Source: Mesorhizobium_B sp035998495
Lineage (GTDB): Bacteria; Pseudomonadota; Alphaproteobacteria; Rhizobiales; Rhizobiaceae
Assembly: GCA_035998495.1 (NCBI GenBank)
Contig: DASYHP010000076.1
Coordinates: 3,863-67,862 of the forward strand
Direction of reading: 5' to 3'
Length of the DNA stretch: 64,000 nucleotides
Positions 17,332 to 26,419 of the stretch are shown here, piece after piece. How positions within the stretch are numbered: position 1 is the stretch's first letter; every line of letters begins with the position of its first letter. Under the pieces are notes generated by a model. It was not told where the DNA came from. It made no database searches and saw nothing but the letters and a program-made list of their open reading frames with translations. The translations under genes were made by a program, and so were the position numbers.

Positions 17332-20015
17332 GGCGGCCTCAGGTCTAGCTTCGCCAGCATCACGCCCGGCTCCTCGGGGTGTCGCTGAAGCGCAAAGCCG
17401 AACTCGCGCGACATCTGCACCATGCGCGTGTTCTCCGAAAACATCACGCCCTCCACGCGGGCGAGGCCTTCGGCGCGCGCGAAACCGATGATCTGTTCCA
17501 GAAGCGCCCAGCCGAGGCCCTGGCCCTGCAGATCGGTGCGGACCAGAAGCGCGAACTCGCCAACTTCCCCGTCCGGGTCCGACGAGAGCCGCCCCACCCC
17601 GGCGAGCCGGCCCGTCTCCGCCTCCAGCGCGACGAAAGCCATCTCGCGCTCGTAGTCGAGCTGGGTCAGGCGCTTGAGCATGCCTTCGTCATAGCGCTTG
17701 CGCGGCGACAGCAGGCGCAGGCGGATGTCTTCGAGCGAGATCCTCGCGAGGAAGTCAGGATAAAGCTCCACGTCGGCCGGCCGGATCGGACGGATGAAGA
17801 AGCGCGGCGCATCAGCCGGAAAATCCTTATCCCAGCCCGAGGGGTAGGGCCGGATGGCGAGCGCGGGGTTGGGCCCGGTCTCCTCGACCGCCGCGGGGTC
17901 GATCTCGATGCGGGCGTCGAGCGCGACCACGCCGTCGGAATCAGCCAGAAGCGGGTTGATGTCCATGCCCTGAATGCAGGGGAAATCCACCACCATCAGC
18001 GAGAGCGCGTTGAGCGCAGCGATGATCGCCTGCCGGTCGGCGGGGGGCCGATCACGAAAGCCTTTCAGCAGCCGGCCGACGCGGGTCTGGTCGATCAGGT
18101 CGCCCGCGAGCACCTCATCGAGCGGCGGCAGCGCGATGGCCGTGTCCTCCACCACCTCCACGGCGATCCCGCCCGCGCCGAACAGGATGACGGGGCCGAA
18201 GATCGGGTCAAAGCTCATGCCGAGGATCAGCTCCTGCGCGTCGGGACGGCGGATCATGGGCTGCACGGCGAAGCCCTGGATGTCGGCCCCGGGTGCAAGC
18301 CGCGCCACGCGCTCGGCGATGCCCGCCGCGGCCTCCTCCGCCGCCTCGGGCGAGGCCAGGTTGAGCATCACCCCGCCCACATCCGACTTGTGGGAGATCG
18401 CTTCCGACAAAAGCTTCACCACGACCCCGCGCGAGCTCTGCAAGAGCTTCGCCGCCGCCGCCTTCGCCTCGGCGGGCGATGTCGCGACGACGATCTCCGG
18501 GGTAGGGACGCCATAGGCCCCGATCGCCGCCTTGGCCTCGGGCTCCGTCAGCATCCGCCGGCCGTCGCGTGCCGCCTGCCGGAAGATTTTGAGCGCCGCC
18601 TCGCGGTCGTGTCGCACCTGTTCGCCGCCGCTCGAGGGCACACGCATCAAAGCGCGCTGCAGGCGCGACCAGTCGCTCAGATAGGTGACGGCCTGGGCGG
18701 CGGCGGCCGGCGTCTCGAAGCTCGCCAGGCCCGCCTCGTGCAGGATGCGCCGGCCTTTGCGCGCGACATGGTCGCCCAGCCAGCAGGTGAGCACGGGCTT
18801 TTGCCCGATTTTTCCGCGCGTCGTCAGTGCGGCGACGGCTTCGGCGGCCGCGAGCGGCGAGGCCAAGCCGGTGGGGCAGTTGAGCACCATGATCGCGTCT
18901 ACGCCCGGATCGGCCGCAACAGCTGACACGGAGGCCGCATAGCGTTCGGGCGGCGCGTCGCCGATGATGTCCACGGGGTTGGCGTGCGACCAGGTCGGCG
19001 GCAGCGCCTCGTCGAGCCGGGCGATGGTTTCGGGCGCGAGTTCGGCCAGTTCACCCTCCTGGTCCACGAGCTCGTCAACGGCGAGCACGCCCGCCCCGCC
19101 GCCATTCGTCACGATGCCCACCCGCGCCCGCGGCAAAGGCGCAAAGCGCGCCATGATCTCGGCCGCGTCGAACAGTTCGCCCAAGCCCTCCACGCGCAAA
19201 ATGCCGGCGCGGCGAAGGGCGGCGTCCACCACGCGGTCGGCGCCCGACAGCGCGCCGGTGTGGGTCGCCGCGGCCTTGGCGGCCGCCTCGTGCCGGCCCG
19301 ACTTGATGGCGATGACGGGCTTGACCCGGGAAGCAGCCCGCGCGGCCGACATGAACTTGCGTGGGTCGGGGACGGTTTCGAGATACATCACGATCGCGCG
19401 CGTGGCGGCCTCGCCTGCGAGCAGGTCGAGCCAATCGCCGACATCCACATCCGCCATGTCGCCGAGCGACACGATATGGGAGAAGCCCAGGTTCTGCTCG
19501 GCCGCCCAGTCGATCAGGGAAGTCGCGATCGCGCCCGACTGCGACAGAAGCGCGATGTTGCCGGGCACGGCGGCCATATGCGCGAAGCCCGCGTTCAGCC
19601 TCGCGGGCGGGATCATCAGCCCCACCGTGTTCGGCCCGATCACGCGGAACAGGTGGGGCTTCGCCGCGTCGAGCATCGCCTGGCGCAAACCGTTCTCAGC
19701 GGTCAGCCCCGCCGTGATGACGACGCCCACCTTCGTCCCCTTCTCGCCCAAGGCCGAGATGATGCCGGGCACGGTCTGGGGCGGGGTGACGATCACGCCG
19801 AGATCGGGCGCTTCCGGCAGGCTCTTTGCGTCGGGGAAGCAGGGCAGGCCGGCGACAGCTTCATATTTCGGGTTCACGGGCCAGATCGGGCCGGCGAAGC
19901 CGCCGGCCAAGATGTTGTCGATCACGACCTTTCCGACCGCCCCCTCGCGGTTCGAGGCGCCGAACACGGCGACCGAGCGCGGATGAAGCGCGTCCTCGAG
20001 ATTGCGGATCGTCAC
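17322..20015 (-). CDS. Acyl-CoA synthetase (NDP-forming)/GNAT acetyltransferase fusion, Pat/PatZ-like
   Basis: An 897-residue protein. The N-terminal CoA-binding domain has S-V-A-V-F-G-A-S-N-R-E-G-A-V-G-K; the succinyl-CoA-ligase-like part has I-A-L-L-S-Q-S-G-A-I and A-A-T-H-T-G-A-L-S-G-A-D. An ATP-grasp domain follows (K-L-L-S-E-A-I-S-H-K-S-D-V-G-G-V), and the last ~170 residues are a GNAT domain with V-R-T-D-L-Q-G-Q-G-L-G-W-A-L-L as acetyl-CoA loop. Enzymes of this build acetylate lysines, for example to switch off acetyl-CoA synthetase; the ligase half often senses rather than catalyses. The GTG at 20015 has GGAGG five bases upstream; the longer frame (to 20096) is unlikely. Tail-to-tail with gntR. 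Confidence 0.88.
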   Translation of the reverse strand: MTIRNLEDALHPRSVAVFGASNREGAVGKVVIDNILAGGFAGPIWPVNPKYEAVAGLPCFPDAKSLPEAPDLGVIVTPPQTVPGIISALGEKGTKVGVVITAGLTAENGLRQAMLDAAKPHLFRVIGPNTVGLMIPPARLNAGFAHMAAVPGNIALLSQSGAIATSLIDWAAEQNLGFSHIVSLGDMADVDVGDWLDLLAGEAATRAIVMYLETVPDPRKFMSAARAASRVKPVIAIKSGRHEAAAKAAATHTGALSGADRVVDAALRRAGILRVEGLGELFDAAEIMARFAPLPRARVGIVTNGGGAGVLAVDELVDQEGELAELAPETIARLDEALPPTWSHANPVDIIGDAPPERYAASVSAVAADPGVDAIMVLNCPTGLASPLAAAEAVAALTTRGKIGQKPVLTCWLGDHVARKGRRILHEAGLASFETPAAAAQAVTYLSDWSRLQRALMRVPSSGGEQVRHDREAALKIFRQAARDGRRMLTEPEAKAAIGAYGVPTPEIVVATSPAEAKAAAAKLLQSSRGVVVKLLSEAISHKSDVGGVMLNLASPEAAEEAAAGIAERVARLAPGADIQGFAVQPMIRRPDAQELILGMSFDPIFGPVILFGAGGIAVEVVEDTAIALPPLDEVLAGDLIDQTRVGRLLKGFRDRPPADRQAIIAALNALSLMVVDFPCIQGMDINPLLADSDGVVALDARIEIDPAAVEETGPNPALAIRPYPSGWDKDFPADAPRFFIRPIRPADVELYPDFLARISLEDIRLRLLSPRKRYDEGMLKRLTQLDYEREMAFVALEAETGRLAGVGRLSSDPDGEVGEFALLVRTDLQGQGLGWALLEQIIGFARAEGLARVEGVMFSENTRMVQMSREFGFALQRHPEEPGVMLAKLDLRPPQP

Positions 20016-20219
20016 GGCGGCCTCCGGCTTGGCTGGGCGTCCCGCGCCAATCTGGGCCGGCGGGAGCCGATGACCAGGGCCGTTCCCGCCCGACACGCCG
20101 CGTCGTCGAAGCGTTGGGTTGCCTTAGCGTGAGTGCGACGAGCGGCGGCGCTGCTCGTTCAGGCGACGAGCAGACGCATGGGAAGGATGCTCAGGGCTCG
20201 CGCGAGCCGAAGCCGGGGA

Positions 20220-20390
20220 TTACGAGGTCGCGGCCTCGTCCCGGCCGCAGCCCCGCTTGCCGCTGCTTTCGGAGGCCGGCGGGCAGTTCTCGCCTGTGCA
20301 CTCCTCCGCCGCCGCCCGGGCGGGCTGGACGGCGAAAACGAAAGCCTGCGCAATGACAGCGGCAAGGCCGGCAAGAAGAACACGTCGCAT
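20220..20390 (-). CDS. Small secreted Cys-containing protein
   Basis: A 56-residue reading frame too short for the usual cutoff. It begins with Arg-Arg and a hydrophobic stretch (V-L-L-A-G-L-A-A-V-I-A-Q-A-F-V-F-A-V) ending in Q-P-A-R-A-A-A, a good Sec signal peptide with cleavage near residue 25-28. The mature part is about 30 residues with C-T-G-E-N-C-P-P and a third Cys in R-G-C-G. GGGAGAG lies upstream of the ATG. Codon positions are GC-rich at the third base. It would be periplasmic; the pair of nearby Cys may form a disulfide or bind metal. No function known to me. Confidence 0.6.
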   Translation of the reverse strand: MRRVLLAGLAAVIAQAFVFAVQPARAAAEECTGENCPPASESSGKRGCGRDEAATS

Positions 20391-20456
20391 GGCTGCGTCT
20401 CTCCCGTTGACGCGAGGAGAGTAGCGCGGCCGACCGGCCTGTAAAGGCCGCGCGGT

Positions 20457-20630
20457 TCAGGGCTCGCGCGAGCCTTCCGCCTTGCCGTCGTTGGGCCGCG
20501 CCTTGTCGCCCTTGCGATCGACGGTGGAGCTCGTCTTGGCGTCGGGCTGCTGGCCGTGCTTGGTGCCGCCGACATGGCCGCCGCCATCGGTGTTCTTGAT
20601 GCGCTCGGACTCGTCGTGGTTCTTGGTCAT
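20457..20630 (-). CDS. Small hydrophilic protein of unknown function
   Basis: A 57-residue frame starting MTKNHDESERIKNTDGGG. It is almost free of hydrophobic residues and rich in Lys, Asp, Gly, His and Thr, so it is likely disordered and cytoplasmic. It resembles short stress-type proteins in composition only. The ribosome site is weak (GAGACC). The frame extends upstream to 20792 but that part is arginine-rich and unconvincing. The gap 20631-20819 upstream holds no other gene I can support. Confidence 0.5.
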   Translation of the reverse strand: MTKNHDESERIKNTDGGGHVGGTKHGQQPDAKTSSTVDRKGDKARPNDGKAEGSREP

Positions 20631-20819
20631 GGTGAGGTCTCGCCGTTCTCTTAGGAGTTTGGCCCCGAAGCGGGGCCGGTGATCTTTGTTGGGCGCGATT
20701 CCCTCGCGGTTGCTGGCGGCGAAGGGATCGCATGACGGCCTGGACCAAGACCGCCCGGGCGCAGCATGCGCGCGATCGTCCGCGTGATGCAAGCGGTCTG
20801 GCGGCGGCTGGACGGGGCG

Positions 20820-23255
20820 TCAGTCATTGTCGACGAGACCCGCGCCCGCGCCCGCCAGGCGCGATCGGTCGGACGCCGGCACATAGGTCAGCGCCGCGAG
20901 CCGTCCGAAGCGCCGCCACAGGCCCTCGGGGATCGCGACCGGCTCGGCGGGGCGCGGGGGGCTCCCCCCAGGCGGCCTGGACGCCGGCAGCAGGGAAATC
21001 GTCAGTCCGTCGCCGGCATCGAGCCCGTCGAGAGCGGTCGCCGCCTGGGCTATGTCGGCGCCGACGACCAGCTCCCGGCCGCCGGCGCGGAGCAAAACGG
21101 CCCGTTCCGATCTCTCGGCGACGCCCGCCAGCGCGGGAGCGAGCAGGCAAAGCGAGGCGACGGCCGCCTCGATGGTCAGGGAGGCCTGTTCGAGCATGGC
21201 GGCCCGGTCGGCGATCGCCGGCCCCACGGCGAGCGGACTCAAAGGGCGGCCGTCGATCGGACGAAGCGCCGTTCCAGCGCAGGCCATGCGCGTCCCGTGC
21301 CGGCCCGCCTGCAAGGCTTCCAGCGCGTGTGCGAGCGCGGCGAACGCATTCGGCGACGCCTTGGCAAGCGCGCGGGCGGCATGCCCCACCTCCTCGGCGA
21401 GCCCCCAGGGCAGGCCGGCGCCGCGCGCGGCCTTGCGCAGCTCGGCCTCGATCTCGCCCAGGGAAAAGCCGGACGGGCGGTCGGGCGACGGCGTCCCGAT
21501 CCCGCCGGCCCCCGATCCGTTTTGCGAACGCGCGGGCTCCGCAGGGGCGACGAGCGGGGGGATTGCCCAGTCGTCCGCGGCGTGTCCGTGCAGCTCGTCG
21601 GGAAAGGGCGCATGGCGATAGAGCGCGATGCGCACCCAACGGTCCGAACGGGGGTCGAAATCGGTGGCGCCGAAAAAGGAAAGCTTGCAGCGCAGGATGT
21701 CGACGGGGCGCATACCGGCGGCGAGAAGGTTGTCCCGGATCTCCGCATAGGGCCGGCGCGCGGCCAGTTGAACACGGCGAACCGTGTGGCGGAACTCGGG
21801 GCGCGCGGCGAGGAACGCGGCGACCGTCGTGTCGGGCGAAGCGGCTCGCAGGGTTTCGTGCAGATGGGCGACGTCGCGCGCCACGCCGAGCGGCTGCTCG
21901 CGTTCGGCGCCCTCCTCGAGCGCGCGCTCGCCGAGCCTCGGCTCCAGCTTCTCGGCGGAAACGTACCAGAACCGCGCCCGCGCCGCGGGGTCGGAGAAAT
22001 CGGTTCCGAGCGCGAACCGATAAACGGATTCGATCTGCGCCCGAAGCGACGCAAGCGTCGCCGCGCCGTCGATCGGAAAGTCCGGCGCCTCGTCGCCGGC
22101 CATGGTGTCGGCGAGATCGTCGACGAGCGCGCCATACGGCTCGAGCAGAAGCGTGACCAGGAATTCCTGCGCCTCGAGCCCGAGCTCGGCTTCGGCGAAG
22201 GCGTGAAGCCGCTCCCAGGGGAAGCGGGTCGCGAGGTCGGCTTCTTCCAGATGAGCCGAAAGCCTGTCGAGGTCGCGCCGCAGGTTTTCGATGCGTCGCG
22301 CCTGGACCTCATCGTCGGTGCGCCAGCCGGCCATTTGCCGCCTACTCCGCCGGAGCCGGTCGCGGAGAACAGCGATCTCCCCGTCCGTCGCCCGTTCGAC
22401 CGCGCGCACCCGGGCCAGGGCCGTTTCGCGCGCATCGATCCAGCGACCAAACAGCGCGGGATGGTTGACCACGAAGGGCGCCATGCCGAGCCCGGTGGCG
22501 TTTCCGACGCCGAGCCGTCGCCGCAGCGCAGGATCGAGCGGAACCGCCGTCCGCGGGGAGCGAAGCGCCGCCATGTGCTCGGCCAGATCGGTGGTGAAGA
22601 GGCGGATCAGCCAGACGGTGAGCATCTCCGCGGCGAAGGGGCCCGCGAATTCGGGGCGGCCGGCGATCCTTTCGCGGTCGGCCAGCCCGAACTTGCCGCT
22701 GCCGTAGACGGCCGTCGTGCGCATCAGATAGCCGACGGCGTCGAGTTCGGCCGCTTCCGGCTGCCGGCCTTGCGCGAGGCAGGCCACAACGTGATCGAAC
22801 AGCCGGACGCTGCGGTTGGCGCGCGCCATCACGAGCTCGGCCGCGCTGCACCGGCCCGCCTCCTGCCTGGGCACGTTTTGGCACAGGCGCTCGATGTCGG
22901 CCGCGCCGACAGGCCCGTCATGCAGCGCGAAGGTCGCGTCCCAGGCTTCCGCGATCACGCGGTCGGTGCGCTTCCTTGGATCGAGATCATGGCCGAAGCA
23001 GACCAGGGCGTAGAGGCGGCCCTCGCCGCGGGCCTCGTAGACGGCGACGCCTTCTCCCTTGGCGTCGATGTCCCAGAGCGGGCGCTCGACCCGCCAGCCC
23101 TCGCGCCCGAGCCGCCGCAGCAGCACGCGCATGAAGCTCAGCCGCGTCTGGTGGAAGCTCCCCATCCGTTCCAGCCTGAGCACCGTCTCCGGCGCGCGCG
23201 GGACAACCTGCGCGATCGCGCGGGGCGCCGTGAAGGGGGCGGGAGCGGGCGTCAT
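20820..23255 (-). CDS. 811-residue protein of unknown function with C-terminal DUF3726-like domain
   Basis: A long single frame with normal codon use. Residues 1 to ~570 match no family I can name: mostly helical, Arg/Glu-rich, with G-S-F-H-Q-T-R-L-S-F-M near 32-42, C-L-A-Q-G-R-Q-P-E-A, G-N-A-T-G-L-G-M-A-P-F-V-V-N-H and F-W-Y-V-S-A-E-K-L-E-P-R. After a Pro/Ser/Gly linker (~560-590) the rest reads F-S-L-G-E-I-E-A-E-L-R-K-A-A-R-G-A-G-L-P-W-G-L-A-E-E, which I recognise as DUF3726. No signal peptide or membrane helix. It starts 3 bp after the dipeptidase-like gene and is the last gene of an ALDH-dipeptidase-DUF operon, suggesting a role in the same amine or amino-acid pathway. Confidence 0.8.
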   Translation of the reverse strand: MTPAPAPFTAPRAIAQVVPRAPETVLRLERMGSFHQTRLSFMRVLLRRLGREGWRVERPLWDIDAKGEGVAVYEARGEGRLYALVCFGHDLDPRKRTDRVIAEAWDATFALHDGPVGAADIERLCQNVPRQEAGRCSAAELVMARANRSVRLFDHVVACLAQGRQPEAAELDAVGYLMRTTAVYGSGKFGLADRERIAGRPEFAGPFAAEMLTVWLIRLFTTDLAEHMAALRSPRTAVPLDPALRRRLGVGNATGLGMAPFVVNHPALFGRWIDARETALARVRAVERATDGEIAVLRDRLRRSRRQMAGWRTDDEVQARRIENLRRDLDRLSAHLEEADLATRFPWERLHAFAEAELGLEAQEFLVTLLLEPYGALVDDLADTMAGDEAPDFPIDGAATLASLRAQIESVYRFALGTDFSDPAARARFWYVSAEKLEPRLGERALEEGAEREQPLGVARDVAHLHETLRAASPDTTVAAFLAARPEFRHTVRRVQLAARRPYAEIRDNLLAAGMRPVDILRCKLSFFGATDFDPRSDRWVRIALYRHAPFPDELHGHAADDWAIPPLVAPAEPARSQNGSGAGGIGTPSPDRPSGFSLGEIEAELRKAARGAGLPWGLAEEVGHAARALAKASPNAFAALAHALEALQAGRHGTRMACAGTALRPIDGRPLSPLAVGPAIADRAAMLEQASLTIEAAVASLCLLAPALAGVAERSERAVLLRAGGRELVVGADIAQAATALDGLDAGDGLTISLLPASRPPGGSPPRPAEPVAIPEGLWRRFGRLAALTYVPASDRSRLAGAGAGLVDND

Positions 23256-23258
23256 GGC

Positions 23259-24308
23259 TCAGCTCGCGCGACGCTGCGGAGGCGGACGGGCATCGCCCGC
23301 CGCGGCGGCCTGGGTGGCGGGCTCGAACGCGTCGTCGAAGAAGCGCAGCCAGTTCTCGCCCATGATGGCGGCGACCTCGGCCGGATCGAAGCCCGCTTCC
23401 GCCAAGCCTGTCGCGAGGCCGGGGAAGTCGCGATTGCTGCGGAACCAGGCCGGCTGCTCGGGGAACGTAACGGGGTTGTCGGGGCCGAGCGGCGCCTTGG
23501 TCCACGTCCCGCGCCGCATCCATTGCACGACTTCCGCCGGCTGGCCCTGGCAGAGGTCGGAGCCGATGCCGATGCTTTCCACCCCGATCAGCGCCGCGGT
23601 GCGGGCGACTATGGCACAGAAATTGGACAGCGTGCAGGCGCTGCCGTCGCGCAGGTGATGGGGATAAAGGCTGAAGCCGAGCATGCCGCCGCTCTCCGCC
23701 AGCGCTTTCAGGACGTCGTCCGCCTTGTTGCGCGGAACCGGGTGCCAGCAGTGGGGATTGGCATGCGTGATCGCGACGGGCCGCTTCGAAAGCTCGATCG
23801 CCTGAAGCGTCGAGCGAGGGCCGGAGTGGGACATGTCCACCACGACGCCCAGCCGGTTCATCTCGGCGATCACCTCGCGCCCCATGCGGGTGATGCCGGC
23901 GTCCTCCGTCTCGTAGCACCCCGACGCCAGCAGGCTCTGGTTGTTGTAGGAGAGCTGCATGAAGCGCACGCCGAGCGTGTGGCAGATCTCCACCAGGCCG
24001 ATATCGTCCTCGATGGGCGAGCAGTTCTGGAGGCCGAAGAACACCGCCGTGCGCGCTTGTGTGCGCGCGCGCCGCACATCCGCCCCGGTGCGGCCAGGGA
24101 AGATCAGATCGGGATGGGCGGCGAACAGCGCGTTCCATCGCACGATGTTTTCCACCGTCTCGCGGAAGTCCTCGTGATAGGCGATCGTGACGTGGATCGC
24201 GTCCACCCCGCCGTCGCGCAGCTCGCGCAGGATCGCCTCCGAATAGTTGCAGTACTGCAACCCGTCGATCGTCACGCCGTGGCGGTGGAGGGAAGCGGCG
24301 GCGGTCAC
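23259..24308 (-). CDS. Renal-dipeptidase-like protein (M19 family) lacking part of the metal site
   Basis: A 349-residue TIM-barrel protein. Later metal-site residues are kept: V-V-V-D-M-S-H-S-G, A-I-T-H-A-N-P-H and I-G-S-D-L-C-Q-G, ending with I-M-G-E-N-W-L-R-F. The N-terminal D-G-H-N-D of active dipeptidases is replaced by I-D-G-L-Q-Y-C-N-Y, and the E-G-G bridging Glu position reads F-G-L-Q-N. This form resembles the dipeptidase-like protein found in the glycine-betaine/dimethylglycine gene region of Pseudomonas, so a role in betaine-type catabolism rather than peptide cleavage is likely. The GTG start overlaps the stop of the upstream ALDH gene (GTGA). Confidence 0.82.
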   Translation of the reverse strand: MTAAASLHRHGVTIDGLQYCNYSEAILRELRDGGVDAIHVTIAYHEDFRETVENIVRWNALFAAHPDLIFPGRTGADVRRARTQARTAVFFGLQNCSPIEDDIGLVEICHTLGVRFMQLSYNNQSLLASGCYETEDAGITRMGREVIAEMNRLGVVVDMSHSGPRSTLQAIELSKRPVAITHANPHCWHPVPRNKADDVLKALAESGGMLGFSLYPHHLRDGSACTLSNFCAIVARTAALIGVESIGIGSDLCQGQPAEVVQWMRRGTWTKAPLGPDNPVTFPEQPAWFRSNRDFPGLATGLAEAGFDPAEVAAIMGENWLRFFDDAFEPATQAAAAGDARPPPQRRAS

Positions 24309-25756
24309 TGCGGCGCCCCCGCATGGATGTAGCTGGTCTTGACCACGGAAAAGAACTCGGCCGCCGCGCGGCCCTGCTCGCGCGGGCCGTGCGAGGAATG
24401 CTTCCGCCCTCCGAAGGGCACATGATAGTCGGTGCCCGCCGTCGGCAGGTTGACCATCACGCATCCCGTTTGGGCCTCGCGACGGAAGGCGTTGGCGCGC
24501 GCCAGGCTGCGGGTCACGATGCCCGCCGTCAGGCCGTATTCCGTGTCGTTGACGATGGAGACCGCGTGATCGAACCCGTCCGCCTCGATCACGCAGGCGA
24601 TCGGCACGAACATCTCCTCCCGGTTGAGGAGCATGTCGTTGCGGGTTTGGAGGAACACGGCCGGCGCGAAGTAGTAGCCCTCCGTCCGCCGCTCGAGCCG
24701 CATGCCGCCGCAGGCCAGCTCGGCGCCCGCCTGCCGGCCGATCTCCACATAGCGCTCGGCCGCCGCGAGTTGGCTGGCGTCGGCGAGCGGGCCGATCTGC
24801 GTCCCCTCGTCGAGCGCGTGCCCGACCGTGAGCGCCGACATCGCCTTGAGGAAGCCCGCGACGAAGGCGTCGTGGATCCTGCGGTCGACCACGATGCGCG
24901 AGGACGCCGTGCATTTCTGGCCGGAGCCGAAAAACGCGCCGTTGACGGCGTGCGCGACGGCTAGGTCGAGGTCAGCGTCGTCCATCACCACAAGCGCGTT
25001 CTTGGAGCCCATTTCGAGCTGCAGCCTGGTCAGGTTGGGCGCGCATGCCACCGCCACCCTTCGTCCCGTCTCGGTGGAGCCGGTCAGCGTGATGGCGTCG
25101 ATGTCGGAACTCGCCGCCAGCGCGTCGCCGGTCACCGCGCCCGGCCCCATCACCAGGTTGAACGCGCCCGCCGGCAAGCCCTGCCGCGCGATGATCTCCG
25201 CCAGCGCCCAGGCCGAGGCCGGCGTCAGGCTGGACGGCTTCCAGATGACGGCGTTGCCGTAAGCGAGCGCGGGCGCGATCTTCCAGCTCGCGGTCGCCAT
25301 CGGGAAGTTCCACGGCGACACGACGGCCACCACGCCGACCGGCTCGCGGCGGATGTCCACGTCGATGCCCGGCCGCACGCTTTCGGCGTTCTCGCCAAAT
25401 TGCCGGTGGCATTCGGCGGCGTAGAACTCGAAGAACTGGCCCGCGCGGGCGACTTCGCCGATCCCTTCGGCGCGCGGCTTGCCTTCCTCACGCGACAGCA
25501 GCTCGCCCAGCTCGGCCGACCGCGCGATCAGCTCGCGGCCGATCGCCATCAGCGCCCTGTAGCGCTGCTCGATCGGAGCCCTGCCCCAGAGCGGCGCCGC
25601 CCGACGCGCCGCCGCGATCGCCGCGGCGAGCTGCTCCCGATCGGCCTGGGCGTAATGGCCGATCACGTCGGTCAGCTCGGAGGGGTTGACGTTCGGGATG
25701 CGGTCCGCGCCGCCTACCCACTCGCCGCCGATGAAGTTCTCGAATGCGTCCGGCAC
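24305..25756 (-). CDS. Aldehyde dehydrogenase, 2-oxoglutarate-semialdehyde dehydrogenase type
   Basis: A 483-residue NAD(P)-dependent ALDH. It has V-V-S-P-W-N-F-P (catalytic Asn), L-T-G-S-T-E-T-G-R (cofactor), L-E-M-G-S-K-N-A (Glu base in L-E-M-G) and G-S-G-Q-K-C-T-A-S-S (Cys nucleophile). The end T-A-G-T-D-Y-H-V-P-F-G-G-R-K-H-S-S-H-G-P-R-E-Q-G is typical of 2,5-dioxovalerate (alpha-ketoglutarate semialdehyde) and related dehydrogenases. GTG start with AGGAG six bases upstream. It heads the operon with the dipeptidase-like and DUF3726 genes. The substrate aldehyde is inferred from family. Confidence 0.9.
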   Translation of the reverse strand: MPDAFENFIGGEWVGGADRIPNVNPSELTDVIGHYAQADREQLAAAIAAARRAAPLWGRAPIEQRYRALMAIGRELIARSAELGELLSREEGKPRAEGIGEVARAGQFFEFYAAECHRQFGENAESVRPGIDVDIRREPVGVVAVVSPWNFPMATASWKIAPALAYGNAVIWKPSSLTPASAWALAEIIARQGLPAGAFNLVMGPGAVTGDALAASSDIDAITLTGSTETGRRVAVACAPNLTRLQLEMGSKNALVVMDDADLDLAVAHAVNGAFFGSGQKCTASSRIVVDRRIHDAFVAGFLKAMSALTVGHALDEGTQIGPLADASQLAAAERYVEIGRQAGAELACGGMRLERRTEGYYFAPAVFLQTRNDMLLNREEMFVPIACVIEADGFDHAVSIVNDTEYGLTAGIVTRSLARANAFRREAQTGCVMVNLPTAGTDYHVPFGGRKHSSHGPREQGRAAAEFFSVVKTSYIHAGAPQ

Positions 25757-25972
25757 GGGCTGCTCCTGTCGCCGCCAGAGTGGACCCCTTGCCAGCGTTC
25801 GGTCAATTTTGAATAGCTCGATGACGTTCTGAGAAAACCGAAATCTGGGTCACGAAATGCGTCATCGACAGGAACGTGGAGAACCCTTGGCTGCGAAGGC
25901 AGCGCAGGGGCTATGATCCCGCGACGAGGCGCCCTTCCGGCGAAGGCGGGCGATTGAAGACCGGGGGTTCCG

Positions 25973-26419
25973 TCATGACGCCGAACGGGGCTGCGGCTCG
26001 ACAGGGGCGCCGCCCGCCCCCTCGTCCGCGATGACGCTGTCCACCGTCAGGCGGTGAGAACGGCCGTCTCGCGCGACCCAGTCGATCGACTGGCCCGACG
26101 TCAGGCCGATCAGCGCCGCGCCGATCGGGGTCAGAATCGAGATCTTTCCCTCGGCGATGTCGGCTTCACCGGGATAGACGAGGGTCACGACCCGGCTTTC
26201 CCCGGCATCCGTGCTGAACTGGAGGGTCGAACCCATGCGGACGACATCCCGGCCAAGCCGGCCGTCAGGCACGATGCGCGCACGGTCGAGCTCGGCAAGC
26301 AGCTCGTCCGCAAGCTCCGGGTTCCGGCTGGACGCCGTTTCCGCGAGCCCCGACAGCTTCTCGTAGTCCGTCTGCCCGATCAGGATGTTCGGCTTACGTT
26401 GGTTGTTTTTCCGGATCAT
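25973..26419 (-). CDS. rnk: Regulator of nucleoside diphosphate kinase, Rnk (GreA/GreB C-terminal domain)
   Basis: A 148-residue protein: short basic N-terminus (MIRKNNQRKPN), a two-helix segment (~15-45, Y-E-K-L-S-G-L-A-E-T-A), and the FKBP-like GreA/GreB C-terminal domain with D-V-V-R-M-G-S-T-L-Q-F-S, V-T-L-V-Y-P-G-E-A-D and I-S-I-L-T-P-I-G-A-A-L-I-G-L. The full GreA coiled coil is absent, which makes it Rnk rather than a transcript cleavage factor. Rnk binds RNA polymerase and affects Ndk levels and alginate in Pseudomonas. The ATG at 26419 is preferred over the frame's first codon at 26479. Stands alone. Confidence 0.88.
   Translation of the reverse strand: MIRKNNQRKPNILIGQTDYEKLSGLAETASSRNPELADELLAELDRARIVPDGRLGRDVVRMGSTLQFSTDAGESRVVTLVYPGEADIAEGKISILTPIGAALIGLTSGQSIDWVARDGRSHRLTVDSVIADEGAGGAPVEPQPRSAS

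Noticed and set aside
20766..24332. A 1188-codon open frame on the plus strand
   Set aside because: It is antisense to the DUF3726, dipeptidase and ALDH genes, is Arg/Ala/Gly/His-rich and has no motif; long shadow frames are normal at this GC content.
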